Part shown: positions 1 through 5,429 of the stretch, piece after piece
Numbering within the stretch: position 1 is the first letter of the stretch
Layout: each line of letters starts with the position of its first letter
Origin: an archaeon
GTDB lineage: Archaea; Methanobacteriota; Methanobacteria; Methanobacteriales; Methanobacteriaceae
Direction of reading: 5' to 3'
Assembly: GCA_024409145.1 (NCBI GenBank)
Contig: JAKSUF010000058.1
Location: 1-8,277 of the forward strand
Length of the DNA stretch: 8,277 bases
The notes under the pieces: model-generated
What the model was told of the DNA's origin: nothing
Databases searched by the model: none
Seen by the model: only the letters and a program-made list of their open reading frames with translations
Made by a program: the position numbers and the translations under genes

Positions 1-86
1 TCCTTACTAATTAATATGATATATATTTAATATTTACTATTTAATATTTAATTTTTAGATTTTAATTATTTTTTAATAGTGGTTAA

Positions 87-632
87 TTATTCAATAACCC
101 AATTTACTAAATCTTTAACTTCATTTTGTTGGTCTTCTTTTGCATCAAATCCTGCAGGATCATTATTGTCTCCACATAAAATAGTTTTATGGGAACCAAA
201 TCCTAAAACACCAAATGCAAATCCACTTTGTTCTCCGATAGGACTATAATCTTCTTCTCCTGCACCAAAGCTTAAGATAATTCCTAATTTTTTATTTGGG
301 TTTGGTGCATTGAGTCCTTTTGCTGGATTAAATTTAGAATAGAATCTGTCGATTAATGATGCTACCATTCCAGGTAATCTTCCAAAGTAAACTGGAGAAA
401 TGAAAAATGCCCCATCACATTCTTCTAATTTGTTTATAATGTCATATGCATCATCTTGAATAACACATTCATCTTTTACTTTACATGCATTATCTGCTTG
501 ACAGAATGCAATTTCTTTATTCTTTATATCAAATATTTCTACATCTTCATCAATTGATTCTTTTATGAATTCTGCAATTTTGTCAGAATTTCCATTTCTT
601 GGGCTTCCACTAATTACAATATATTTTGCCAT
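87..632 (-). CDS. Flavodoxin-fold NAD(P)H-dependent FMN reductase
   Basis: A 181-residue cytosolic protein of the NADPH-dependent FMN reductase / iron-sulfur flavoprotein superfamily. Seen: beta-strand plus phosphate loop ISGSPRNGNS (residues 7-16) that should hold the FMN phosphate, the second flavin loop SPVYFGRLPG (79-88), and a cysteine region C44-x5-C50-x5-C56 followed by VIQDD. Related iron-sulfur flavoproteins have CxxCxxC plus a fourth Cys here; in this protein D47 stands at the second position. It may therefore bind an altered cluster or only FMN. Likely role: electron transfer or quinone/flavin reduction in an anaerobe; the substrate cannot be read from the sequence. The start is fixed by AAGGTGAT three bases before ATG. 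It lies 102 bases downstream of ABCE1 on the same strand but has its own TATA-like box. Family confident, exact function not. Confidence 0.88.
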   Translation of the reverse strand: MAKYIVISGSPRNGNSDKIAEFIKESIDEDVEIFDIKNKEIAFCQADNACKVKDECVIQDDAYDIINKLEECDGAFFISPVYFGRLPGMVASLIDRFYSKFNPAKGLNAPNPNKKLGIILSFGAGEEDYSPIGEQSGFAFGVLGFGSHKTILCGDNNDPAGFDAKEDQQNEVKDLVNWVIE

Positions 633-635
633 TTT

Positions 636-643
636 ATCACCTT
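636..643 (-). promoter_or_regulatory. Ribosome binding site of the minus-strand flavoprotein
   Basis: Read on the minus strand, AAGGTGAT precedes the ATG with an AAA gap. GGTGAT is complementary to the archaeal 16S 3' end (AUCACC). It supports the chosen start. Confidence 0.8.
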
Positions 644-685
644 ATTCTATTAAAATGAATTATTCTTTGAATATTATATTTATTT

Positions 686-693
686 AATATAAA
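686..693 (-). promoter_or_regulatory. Likely TATA box of the minus-strand flavoprotein gene
   Basis: The minus strand reads TTTATATT here, about 55 bases before the start codon. Initiation about 25 bases downstream would leave a leader of some 30 bases, enough for the ribosome site. This suggests transcription independent of the upstream ABCE1 gene. The region is nearly all A/T, so the match is suggestive only. Confidence 0.5.
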
Positions 694-700
694 CATTTAC

Positions 701-732
701 TAACATTAGATATTATTAATTTAATAATGTTA
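701..732 (-). terminator. AT-rich inverted repeat just past the ABCE1 stop
   Basis: Perfect 8-bp arms TAACATTA (701-708) and TAATGTTA (725-732) enclose 16 bases that contain a second pairing, ATTATTA with TAATAAT. The structure starts two bases after the ABCE1 stop codon. It could be a weak terminator or an mRNA 3'-end stabiliser; no T-run follows on the minus strand, so termination is uncertain. It also lies upstream of the next gene's TATA box, so an operator role is possible. Confidence 0.35.
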
Positions 733-734
733 GT

Positions 735-2513
735 TTAGTTATCTTTAAGGTAGTAATATTCTCCTTGTTCTTTCTGTTCTCTATCTAAATAACTATCAAG
801 TTTGTTTACACGAGGACGTTTAGTTTCTTTATCTCTTCTAAATGTAATTCCTAAATCTCCTAAGAAGTGATTCATGGAGTTTCTAAGGTCTGTTGGTTTG
901 TATGCTTTACCATTTAATCCAGGTTCTCCACTAAATACCATAGCCCTATCAGAAATATAATCAATAAATACAATATCGTGATCTACAATAAGAGCTGCTG
1001 CATTTCTACTTTCAACAATTTTTCTAATAGCTCTTGCAGCTATTAAACGTTGTTCTACATCTAAAAATGCAGTAGGTTCATCGAAAAGATATATATCTGC
1101 ATCTTGTGATAAAGTACAAGCTACCGCAAGACGTTGAAGTTCCCCACCACTTAAATTTTTAACTTTTTTATCTAATAAAGCATCTAATTCGAATGGTTTA
1201 CCAATTTCACTTTTAAAAATATTTGTTCCATATGTTGGAGCATTTTCAAATAAATATTCTTGTGCAGTTCCACTATAATCGCTAACAATATATTGTGGTT
1301 TGTATGCAATATTTACTTTTTCTAATATTTCTCCTTCAGTTGGTTTTTCTTCTCCTGCTAATATTTTTGCAAAAGTAGTTTTACCAATACCATTTGAACC
1401 GAATGCAGTTACAATTTCATCGTGATAAATTTTTCCAGCTTCAGCTTCTAAACTAAATCCTTTAAATTCTTTTTTCATGTCACTATATTCGCTTAATACT
1501 TCACCATCATCTTCAGGGGTTGGTGGACGAATACTAAATTCAATAGCTTGTTTTCTTATTCGAATATTTTCTTCTTGTAAGAAACCATTGATATATGCAT
1601 TAATTCCAACTCTTACTCCTTTATTTCCACTTACAACACCATATCCTCCAGGTTGTCCATATAATATGTGGATGTTGTCAGATAATGCATCTAATGTAGC
1701 TAAATCGTGTTCAATAACAAGGACAGATTTTCCATCATCTGCAAGAGATCTGATTACTTTCACTGCATTAAGTCTTTGACGTACATCTAACCAAGAAGTA
1801 GGTTCGTCAAAGTAATAAAATTCTCCTTCACGAAGAACTGTTGCTGCAATAGCTACTCTTTGGAGTTCCCCTCCACTTAAATTTTCCATATCTCTTTCTA
1901 AGACATTTTTAAGATCTAAGTCATCAATTATTTCGTCTAATTTTCCTCTTTCATCAACACTAGTTAATAATGTTTTTACATTACCTTTTACTACTTTTGA
2001 AAGTTGATCAACCATTTGTGGCTTATGGACTACTTTTATTTCTCCTGCAGCTAATGATTTAAAGTAATTTTGTAATGCAGAACCTTTATAGTGGTCAATA
2101 ACTTTCTCCCAACTTGATTCTCCTTCATAATCTCCAAAGTTAGGAATAAGTTGTCCAGATAATATGTTCATGATTGTGGATTTACCAATACCATTTTGTC
2201 CAAGTAATCCAAGTACACTTCCTTCTTTAAGAACAGGTAATCCAAATAATTCAAAACTATTTTGACCATATCTGTGAGTTGGTTCTTCAAGAGCTTCAGG
2301 TAAATTAATAACATTAATTGCTCCAAATGGACATCTATTAGTACAAATACCACATCCAGAACATAATTCTTCTGAAATTAAAGGTTTTTTACTTTTTTCA
2401 TCGATAACAATTGTATCTTCTTCCATACGTACTCCAGGACAGTAATGCATACATACATAGTTACATTTTTTAGGTTGACATCTGTCCTTATCTAAAATAG
2501 AAATTCTACTCAT
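735..2513 (-). CDS. ABCE1/Rli1 ribosome-recycling iron-sulfur ABC ATPase
   Basis: A complete 592-residue soluble twin-ATPase that, with aRF1/Pelota, splits archaeal ribosomes after termination or stalling. Domains in order: an N-terminal domain with two [4Fe-4S] sites (C12, C17, C21, C25; then C51, C54, C57, C61 followed by Pro); NBD1 with Walker A GQNGIGKST (105-113), signature LSGGELQR (212-219), Walker B ending DEP (236-238) and H-loop H269; NBD2 with Walker A GSNGIGKTT (372-380), signature LSGGELQR (454-461), Walker B DEP (478-480) and H512. After each Walker B comes an LDVxQR segment typical of the family, and a C-terminal hinge tail closes the protein. All catalytic residues are present. 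The start is supported by AAGGAG (2519-2524). Its divergent neighbour is an iron-sulfur flavoprotein. Identification is essentially certain. Confidence 0.98.
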   Translation of the reverse strand: MSRISILDKDRCQPKKCNYVCMHYCPGVRMEEDTIVIDEKSKKPLISEELCSGCGICTNRCPFGAINVINLPEALEEPTHRYGQNSFELFGLPVLKEGSVLGLLGQNGIGKSTIMNILSGQLIPNFGDYEGESSWEKVIDHYKGSALQNYFKSLAAGEIKVVHKPQMVDQLSKVVKGNVKTLLTSVDERGKLDEIIDDLDLKNVLERDMENLSGGELQRVAIAATVLREGEFYYFDEPTSWLDVRQRLNAVKVIRSLADDGKSVLVIEHDLATLDALSDNIHILYGQPGGYGVVSGNKGVRVGINAYINGFLQEENIRIRKQAIEFSIRPPTPEDDGEVLSEYSDMKKEFKGFSLEAEAGKIYHDEIVTAFGSNGIGKTTFAKILAGEEKPTEGEILEKVNIAYKPQYIVSDYSGTAQEYLFENAPTYGTNIFKSEIGKPFELDALLDKKVKNLSGGELQRLAVACTLSQDADIYLFDEPTAFLDVEQRLIAARAIRKIVESRNAAALIVDHDIVFIDYISDRAMVFSGEPGLNGKAYKPTDLRNSMNHFLGDLGITFRRDKETKRPRVNKLDSYLDREQKEQGEYYYLKDN

Positions 2514-2518
2514 TTTAT

Positions 2519-2524
2519 CTCCTT
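2519..2524 (-). promoter_or_regulatory. Ribosome binding site of ABCE1
   Basis: The minus strand reads AAGGAGATAAAATG. The strong GGAG site sits at normal spacing and fixes the ABCE1 start. Confidence 0.8.
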
Positions 2525-2560
2525 AATTCTTTTAGATAATAAAATAATTTTAATAAATTT

Positions 2561-2581
2561 TATATTTTATAAGCATATAAA
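2561..2581 (-). promoter_or_regulatory. Probable ABCE1 promoter region
   Basis: On the minus strand there are two overlapping TATA-like choices, TTTATATG (2574-2581) and CTTATAAAATAT just after it. Either would start transcription roughly 20-40 bases before the ATG. Which one is used cannot be decided from sequence this AT-rich. Confidence 0.4.
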
Positions 2582-2600
2582 TTATAATAATTATATTTTT

Positions 2601-2663
2601 AGTTATTTTAGTTATTTTAGTTATTTTAGTTAGTTTAGTTAGTTTAGTTATTTTAGTTAGTTT
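2601..2663. repeat. Seven-unit 9-bp tandem repeat, AGTTA[T/G]TTT
   Basis: Seven consecutive 9-bp units with no indels. Units 1-3 and 6 read AGTTATTTT; units 4, 5 and 7 read AGTTAGTTT; a decayed eighth unit (AGTTAAATT) follows at 2664-2672. The array lies in the divergent region between ABCE1 and the plus-strand iron-sulfur flavoprotein, ending about 50 bases before the latter's start. It could be a row of regulator half-sites or a slippage-generated microsatellite. The T/G change is at the same position in every variant unit. Confidence 0.9.
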
Positions 2664-2674
2664 AGTTAAATTTC

Positions 2675-2693
2675 TTAAGTTAACGTAACTTAA
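2675..2693. promoter_or_regulatory. Perfect palindrome, candidate operator
   Basis: TTAAGTTA-ACG-TAACTTAA: perfect 8-bp arms around 3 bases, centred about 27 bases before the plus-strand flavoprotein ATG. It falls between the likely TATA position and the ribosome site, where archaeal repressors commonly bind. The arms contain AGTTA, the same core as the adjacent 9-bp repeats. The palindrome is directly visible; the operator role is inferred. Confidence 0.5.
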
Positions 2694-2701
2694 TTTATTA
2701 T

Positions 2702-2706
2702 GGTGA
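2702..2706 (+). promoter_or_regulatory. Ribosome binding site of the plus-strand flavoprotein
   Basis: GGTGA, followed by AATT and then ATG, gives the same spacing as other genes in the window and fixes the start at 2711. Confidence 0.75.
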
Positions 2707-2710
2707 AATT

Positions 2711-3376
2711 ATGAAATTTTTTGCAATTAATGGTAGTCCAAGAAAAGATGCAAATACTGCTCAAGTTTTAAATAAAGCTCTTGAAGGTGTCAAATCAGTA
2801 ATTTCTGATTGTGAAGTTGAAGTAATTAATTTGTATGAATTAAATTTTACAGGATGTAAAAGTTGTTTTGCTTGTAAAAAAATTGGTGGGGCTCATTATG
2901 GTATGTGTCCATTAAATGATGAGTTAAATCCTAAATTGAAGGAATTAGTTCAATGTGATGGAATAATCCTTGGAAGTCCAATTTATTTCGGTGATTTAAC
3001 TGGAGAAATGAGATCTTTTCTTGAACGTTTGATGTTTCCTCATCTTGTTTATGATACAGATTCTACTGTTATTTCACCTAAAAAAATGCCTATTGGTTTG
3101 TTTTTAACTATGAATGTTACTGAAGAAATTGCTGATGATAAAAATTTTGATTATAAATATATTTTCTCAAAATTAGAATCTATTTTAGAAAGAATTTTTA
3201 AAAAGCCTTATACCAAATATGTCTATAATACTTATCAATTCTCTGATTATAGTAAATATGAATCAAGTGCTTTTGATGAAAATGAAAAAGCTAAATATAA
3301 AGAAGAACAATTCCCTAAAGATTTAGAAGATTCATTTAATATTGGTGTTAAAATAGCTAATGATGCTATGAAATAA
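2711..3376 (+). CDS. Iron-sulfur flavoprotein-like NAD(P)H:FMN reductase
   Basis: A 221-residue cytosolic flavodoxin-fold protein. Seen: N-terminal FMN phosphate loop INGSPRKDANT (6-16), a compact cysteine motif C49-x2-C52-x2-C55-x10-C66 with LNDE after it, and the second flavin loop GSPIYFGDLTGEM (88-100) followed by RSFLERL. This arrangement is that of methanogen iron-sulfur flavoproteins (Isf family), which carry one [4Fe-4S] and FMN and are thought to reduce O2, H2O2 or other electron acceptors; the wider family also includes plain FMN reductases. The 10-residue gap before the fourth cysteine is longer than in the classic Isf motif. The C-terminal third (about 150-221) is charged and Lys/Tyr-rich. 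Divergent from ABCE1, with a repeat array and palindrome upstream that suggest specific control. Physiological substrate unknown. Confidence 0.87.
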   Translation: MKFFAINGSPRKDANTAQVLNKALEGVKSVISDCEVEVINLYELNFTGCKSCFACKKIGGAHYGMCPLNDELNPKLKELVQCDGIILGSPIYFGDLTGEMRSFLERLMFPHLVYDTDSTVISPKKMPIGLFLTMNVTEEIADDKNFDYKYIFSKLESILERIFKKPYTKYVYNTYQFSDYSKYESSAFDENEKAKYKEEQFPKDLEDSFNIGVKIANDAMK

Positions 3377-3460
3377 TTTATTATTATTTTGAATCTATTT
3401 CAAGATATGTTATGGTTATATCCTATTAAATTGATTAAGTTAAGTTTAAATAAAATATTG

Positions 3461-3470
3461 AATATAAAAT
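3461..3470 (+). promoter_or_regulatory. Weak TATA-like candidate for pth2
   Basis: AATATAAAAT lies about 45 bases before the pth2 ATG, so initiation near 3490 would leave a leader of about 20 bases. The 135-base gap between the flavoprotein and pth2 (3377-3511) otherwise shows only AT-rich sequence. Read-through from the upstream gene cannot be excluded. Confidence 0.35.
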
Positions 3471-3511
3471 ATTTATTAAACTTTTATTTTTATATTTTTA
3501 AGGACGATACT

Positions 3512-3850
3512 ATGAAACAGGTAATGGTTGTTAGAACTGATTTGAAGATGGGTAAAGGAAAAATAGCTGCTCAATGTTGTCATGCATCTATTGGGTCTTA
3601 TAAAAAGTGTGATAAAGATAAAATTAAAAAATGGGAAAATGAAGCATATGCAAAAGTAGTTTTAAAAGTTCCTTGTGTTGAGAAATTATTCGAATTAAAG
3701 GAAGCAGCTATTGCAAATAATATATCTAATTATTTAGTTACTGATGCAGGCCGTACTCAGATTCCTGCTTCATCAGTTACAGTTTTAGGTTTAGGGCCTG
3801 ATGAAGATGAAATTCTTGATAAATTAACTGGAGATTTAAAATTACTTTAG
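3512..3850 (+). CDS. pth2: Peptidyl-tRNA hydrolase, archaeal/eukaryotic type (Pth2)
   Basis: A 112-residue cytosolic enzyme that cleaves the ester bond of peptidyl-tRNA released from stalled ribosomes, recycling tRNA. Diagnostic motifs: MGKGKIAAQ (13-21) with H24-A25, and DAGRTQI (78-84) followed by SVTVLGLGP (88-96). Length is normal for archaeal Pth2 (about 115). I start it at the ATG preceded by AAGGACGA; a longer reading frame opens at a TTG at 3389, but the extra 41 residues are Ile/Leu/Tyr/Asn-rich translated AT spacer and are unlike the family. One small deviation: the usual Gly before S/T-VTV is Ser here (IPASS). Functionally it fits with ABCE1 nearby, both acting on stalled translation, but the two genes are not co-transcribed. 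Confidence 0.96.
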   Translation: MKQVMVVRTDLKMGKGKIAAQCCHASIGSYKKCDKDKIKKWENEAYAKVVLKVPCVEKLFELKEAAIANNISNYLVTDAGRTQIPASSVTVLGLGPDEDEILDKLTGDLKLL

Positions 3851-3940
3851 TTTAATTATTTTTTAATTATTTTTTAATTATCTTTTTTTTTTTAATTGTT
3901 TTTTTAATTAAGTTTGGTTCTCTATTTTTATTCTTTTTTT
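3851..3940 (+). terminator. T-run terminator region after pth2
   Basis: Immediately after the stop come several T-runs (six to twelve T) separated by AATTA, including near-repeats of TTTTTTAATTAT. Euryarchaeal RNA polymerase terminates at such U-tracts, so this very likely ends the pth2 transcript. The rest of the gap up to mfnE (3941-4069) shows no gene, RNA motif or convincing hairpin. Confidence 0.6.
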
Positions 3941-4069
3941 TTAACACTGCTTAATTTTTGTTGTTTGTAATTTTATTTTTTTAAAGATTTTACATAAATT
4001 ATATAAATGTTAAAAATAAATATATTATAAATGCTATATTATTAGTGTTTTAATATAGAATTTTTAAAA

Positions 4070-4077
4070 TTTATATT
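4070..4077 (+). promoter_or_regulatory. Likely TATA box of mfnE
   Basis: TTTATATT lies 33 bases before the chosen ATG. Initiation 25-28 bases downstream falls near 4098-4104, leaving a leader of only about 10 bases. This agrees with the lack of any GGTG/GGAG site in front of the gene. Confidence 0.5.
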
Positions 4078-4110
4078 TACTAAATTATTAATTATTTGCA
4101 TTCAGATACT

Positions 4111-4764
4111 ATGATTGAATGGGTTATTAAAATTGGTGGGAGTTTATTTCCTAATCATGCTATTAAACTTGCAGAGGCTCTTGAAGGTCAAAATTGTTTA
4201 ATAGTTGTTGGTGGGGGTGAATTTGCAAATCTTATTAGAAAGTATGATTCTAATATTGGATTTTCTAATGATGTAACTCATGAAACTGCTATTAATTCTA
4301 TGGATATTTTAGCCAAACTTCTGAATGACAAATTAGCATTTACAGAACTTAGTGCTTCTTTTGAAGAAGCTGAAACTATTTCAAGTTCTGGTAAGATACC
4401 AATTATGCTTTGTAGTAATATTATATTAAATGAAGAATCTCTTAAACATTCTTGGGAGATTACTTCTGATTCAATAGCTACTTTTATAGCTAATGAATTA
4501 GATTCTAATATTTTGATAGCTACTGATGTTGATGGTATCTATAACAAAAATCCTTCTGAAACAGATGCGAAGCTTATTAATGAAATTGGTGTAAGAAAAC
4601 TACTATCTTTTAATGAATCATCAATTGACTTAATGTTGCCTGTTTTACTTGAAGAGTATGGATTTGATTGTTATGTTGTAAATGGGAAATTTCCTGATAG
4701 GATTTTGTCTATAATACAAAATGAAAATTGTGAGTTTCCTTATACATTTATTAATAATCAATAG
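4111..4764 (+). CDS. mfnE: Amino-acid-kinase family protein, probable MfnE (methanofuran biosynthesis)
   Basis: A 217-residue cytosolic kinase related to aspartokinase and UMP kinase. MfnE phosphorylates 5-(aminomethyl)-3-furanmethanol phosphate with ATP to the diphosphate, the furan donor for methanofuran. Seen: phosphate-binding KIGGSLF (7-13), glycine loop VVGGGEFANLIR (32-43), a His at 57 in the segment after it, SW-EITSDSIA (114-124), the nucleotide-site signature ATDVDGIY (137-144), and C-terminal VVNGKFPDRI (189-198). Size and motifs match the small archaeal kinase family COG2054 rather than true aspartokinases, which carry ACT domains. The start is at an ATG giving MIEWVIKIGG; a TTG five codons upstream (4096) is possible, but neither has a ribosome site. 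It precedes the zinc-ribbon and EF-1 beta genes; as I recall, a kinase of this type also adjoins EF-1 beta in Methanocaldococcus. Confidence 0.85.
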   Translation: MIEWVIKIGGSLFPNHAIKLAEALEGQNCLIVVGGGEFANLIRKYDSNIGFSNDVTHETAINSMDILAKLLNDKLAFTELSASFEEAETISSSGKIPIMLCSNIILNEESLKHSWEITSDSIATFIANELDSNILIATDVDGIYNKNPSETDAKLINEIGVRKLLSFNESSIDLMLPVLLEEYGFDCYVVNGKFPDRILSIIQNENCEFPYTFINNQ

Positions 4765-4837
4765 AATTATTTTTAACCATTTGTGATATATTAATTAAAA
4801 TTAGTATTTTAATATGTGAATATTTCTTTTAATCAAT

Positions 4838-4869
4838 AAAACTTATGCTTGTTAAGTTTTTATTTTTTT
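4838..4869 (+). terminator. Hairpin plus T-run after mfnE
   Basis: AAAACTTA (4838-4845) pairs perfectly with TAAGTTTT (4853-4860) around a 7-base loop, followed by T-A-T7. The shape is that of an intrinsic terminator, although the stem is AT-rich and the T-run alone could suffice. It separates mfnE from the promoter of the zinc-ribbon gene. Confidence 0.5.
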
Positions 4870-4905
4870 GATGGTTAGATTTATTCTTTTGATGGTTAGA
4901 TTTAT
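4866..4905. repeat. Perfect 19-bp direct repeat at 21-bp spacing
   Basis: TTTTGATGGTTAGATTTAT occurs at 4866-4884 and again at 4887-4905, separated by TC. The second copy runs into the TATA box TTTATATA, and the 21-bp period places both copies on the same DNA face. It may be a paired activator or repressor site, or a duplicated promoter-proximal element. The non-T bases (GATGG, AG) make it more than a simple AT repeat. Confidence 0.9.
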
Positions 4906-4908
4906 ATA
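4901..4908 (+). promoter_or_regulatory. TATA box of the zinc-ribbon / EF-1 beta unit
   Basis: TTTATATA lies 39 bases before the zinc-ribbon ATG. Initiation near 4930 would leave a leader of about 15-20 bases containing GGTGAT. It is the clearest TATA box in the window. Confidence 0.65.
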
Positions 4909-4938
4909 GAAATAAATAATAATAATTATTTATATTCG

Positions 4939-4944
4939 GTGATA
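4939..4944 (+). promoter_or_regulatory. Ribosome binding site of the zinc-ribbon gene
   Basis: GGTGAT, then AAA, then ATG: the same context as the minus-strand flavoprotein gene. It supports this small frame being translated. Confidence 0.8.
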
Positions 4945-4946
4945 AA

Positions 4947-5108
4947 ATGGAAAAAGTTATATGTCAATCTTGTAAACAAGAAATACCTTTAATTGAACCT
5001 TATGTTCAATTTAAATGTCCTGAATGTGGTAAACTCATCGCTAGATGTGAAAGCTGCCGTACTTTCGGTCATGCTTACAAATGCGAATGTGGTTTTGAAG
5101 GACCTTAA
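4947..5108 (+). CDS. Small zinc-ribbon protein (HVO_2753-like), 53 residues
   Basis: The frame begins MEKVICQSCK and ends GFEGP before TAA. Eight cysteines form four pairs: C6-x2-C9, C24-P-E-C27-G, C34-x2-C37 and C46-E-C48-G, with H42 between the last two. This is the pattern of a double zinc-ribbon microprotein widespread in archaea (the HVO_2753 family, as I recall), usually found next to EF-1 beta. The molecular role is unknown; a nucleic-acid or ribosome contact is an inference from the fold. The last pair is CxC, one residue shorter than the CPxCG usual for these fingers. It is expressed from a clear TATA box and GGTGAT, and lies 40 bases before EF-1 beta, probably on the same mRNA. It is below common length cutoffs for gene callers but well supported by ribosome site, codon pattern and context. 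Confidence 0.93.
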   Translation: MEKVICQSCKQEIPLIEPYVQFKCPECGKLIARCESCRTFGHAYKCECGFEGP

Positions 5109-5136
5109 GTATAAAAAGTAAATTGTATTATTATTT

Positions 5137-5142
5137 GGAGGA
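5137..5142 (+). promoter_or_regulatory. Ribosome binding site that decides the EF-1 beta start
   Basis: GGAGGA abuts an ATG at 5143 and lies six bases before the ATG at 5149. The first is too close for a ribosome site, and family members begin MGEVVATLKI, so 5149 is the start. Confidence 0.75.
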
Positions 5143-5148
5143 ATGATT

Positions 5149-5412
5149 ATGGGAGAAGTTGTAGCAACTTTAAAAATTATGCCTGATAGTCCTGAAGTAG
5201 ATTTAGCAGCTTTAAAAGCAACTATTGAAGCAGATATACCTTCTGAATTACATGAAATTAATGAAGAACCTATTGCTTTTGGTTTAGTTGCTTTAAATGT
5301 AGTCTTCATCGTTGAAGATGGTGAAGGCGGAACCGAAGCTACTGAAGAATTCTGTGCAGGTCTTGAAGGAGTAGCTAGTGTAGAAATCACTGATACTAGA
5401 AGATTAATGTAA
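5149..5412 (+). CDS. ef1b: Translation elongation factor EF-1 beta (aEF-1B)
   Basis: An 87-residue cytosolic protein, the guanine-nucleotide exchange factor that recharges aEF-1A with GTP during elongation. It matches the archaeal family across its length: start MGEVVATLKIMP, the segment VDLAALKATIE, the central PIAFGLVALNVVFIVED (about 43-59) that carries the conserved core corresponding to the eukaryotic EF-1B catalytic C-terminal domain, and the C-terminal VEITDTRRLM. No eukaryote-like N-terminal extension is present, as normal in archaea. The preceding ATG at 5143 would add only Met-Ile and is rejected on ribosome-site spacing. It sits 40 bases after the zinc-ribbon gene, with no promoter of its own evident, so co-transcription is likely. 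A long T-rich stretch follows. Confidence 0.97.
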   Translation: MGEVVATLKIMPDSPEVDLAALKATIEADIPSELHEINEEPIAFGLVALNVVFIVEDGEGGTEATEEFCAGLEGVASVEITDTRRLM

Positions 5413-5429
5413 GTATAGATTTAATTCTA

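Noticed and set aside
25..50. 12-bp direct repeat ATTTAATATTTA at the left edge
   Set aside because: Only A and T in a region of nearly pure A/T; expected by chance.
1477..1779. 100-residue frame on the plus strand inside ABCE1
   Set aside because: Antisense shadow of the highly conserved ABCE1 gene; Ser/Pro/Thr-rich, no ribosome site and no family resemblance.
2168..2353. 61-residue minus-strand frame inside ABCE1
   Set aside because: Out-of-frame shadow, Leu/Ile-rich, overlaps the first ATPase domain.
2601..2663. CRISPR-like array
   Set aside because: Units are 9 bp and contiguous, with no spacers and no cas genes nearby.
3389..3511. N-terminal extension of Pth2 from a TTG
   Set aside because: The extra 41 residues are translated AT spacer; the ATG at 3512 follows AAGGA and matches the family's start.
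5143..5148. ATG two codons before the EF-1 beta start
   Set aside because: It touches the GGAGGA ribosome site; family members begin at MGEVVA.
4989..5390. 133-residue minus-strand frame over the zinc-ribbon and EF-1 beta genes
   Set aside because: Antisense to two clear conserved genes; Ser/Thr/Ile-rich and without a ribosome site.
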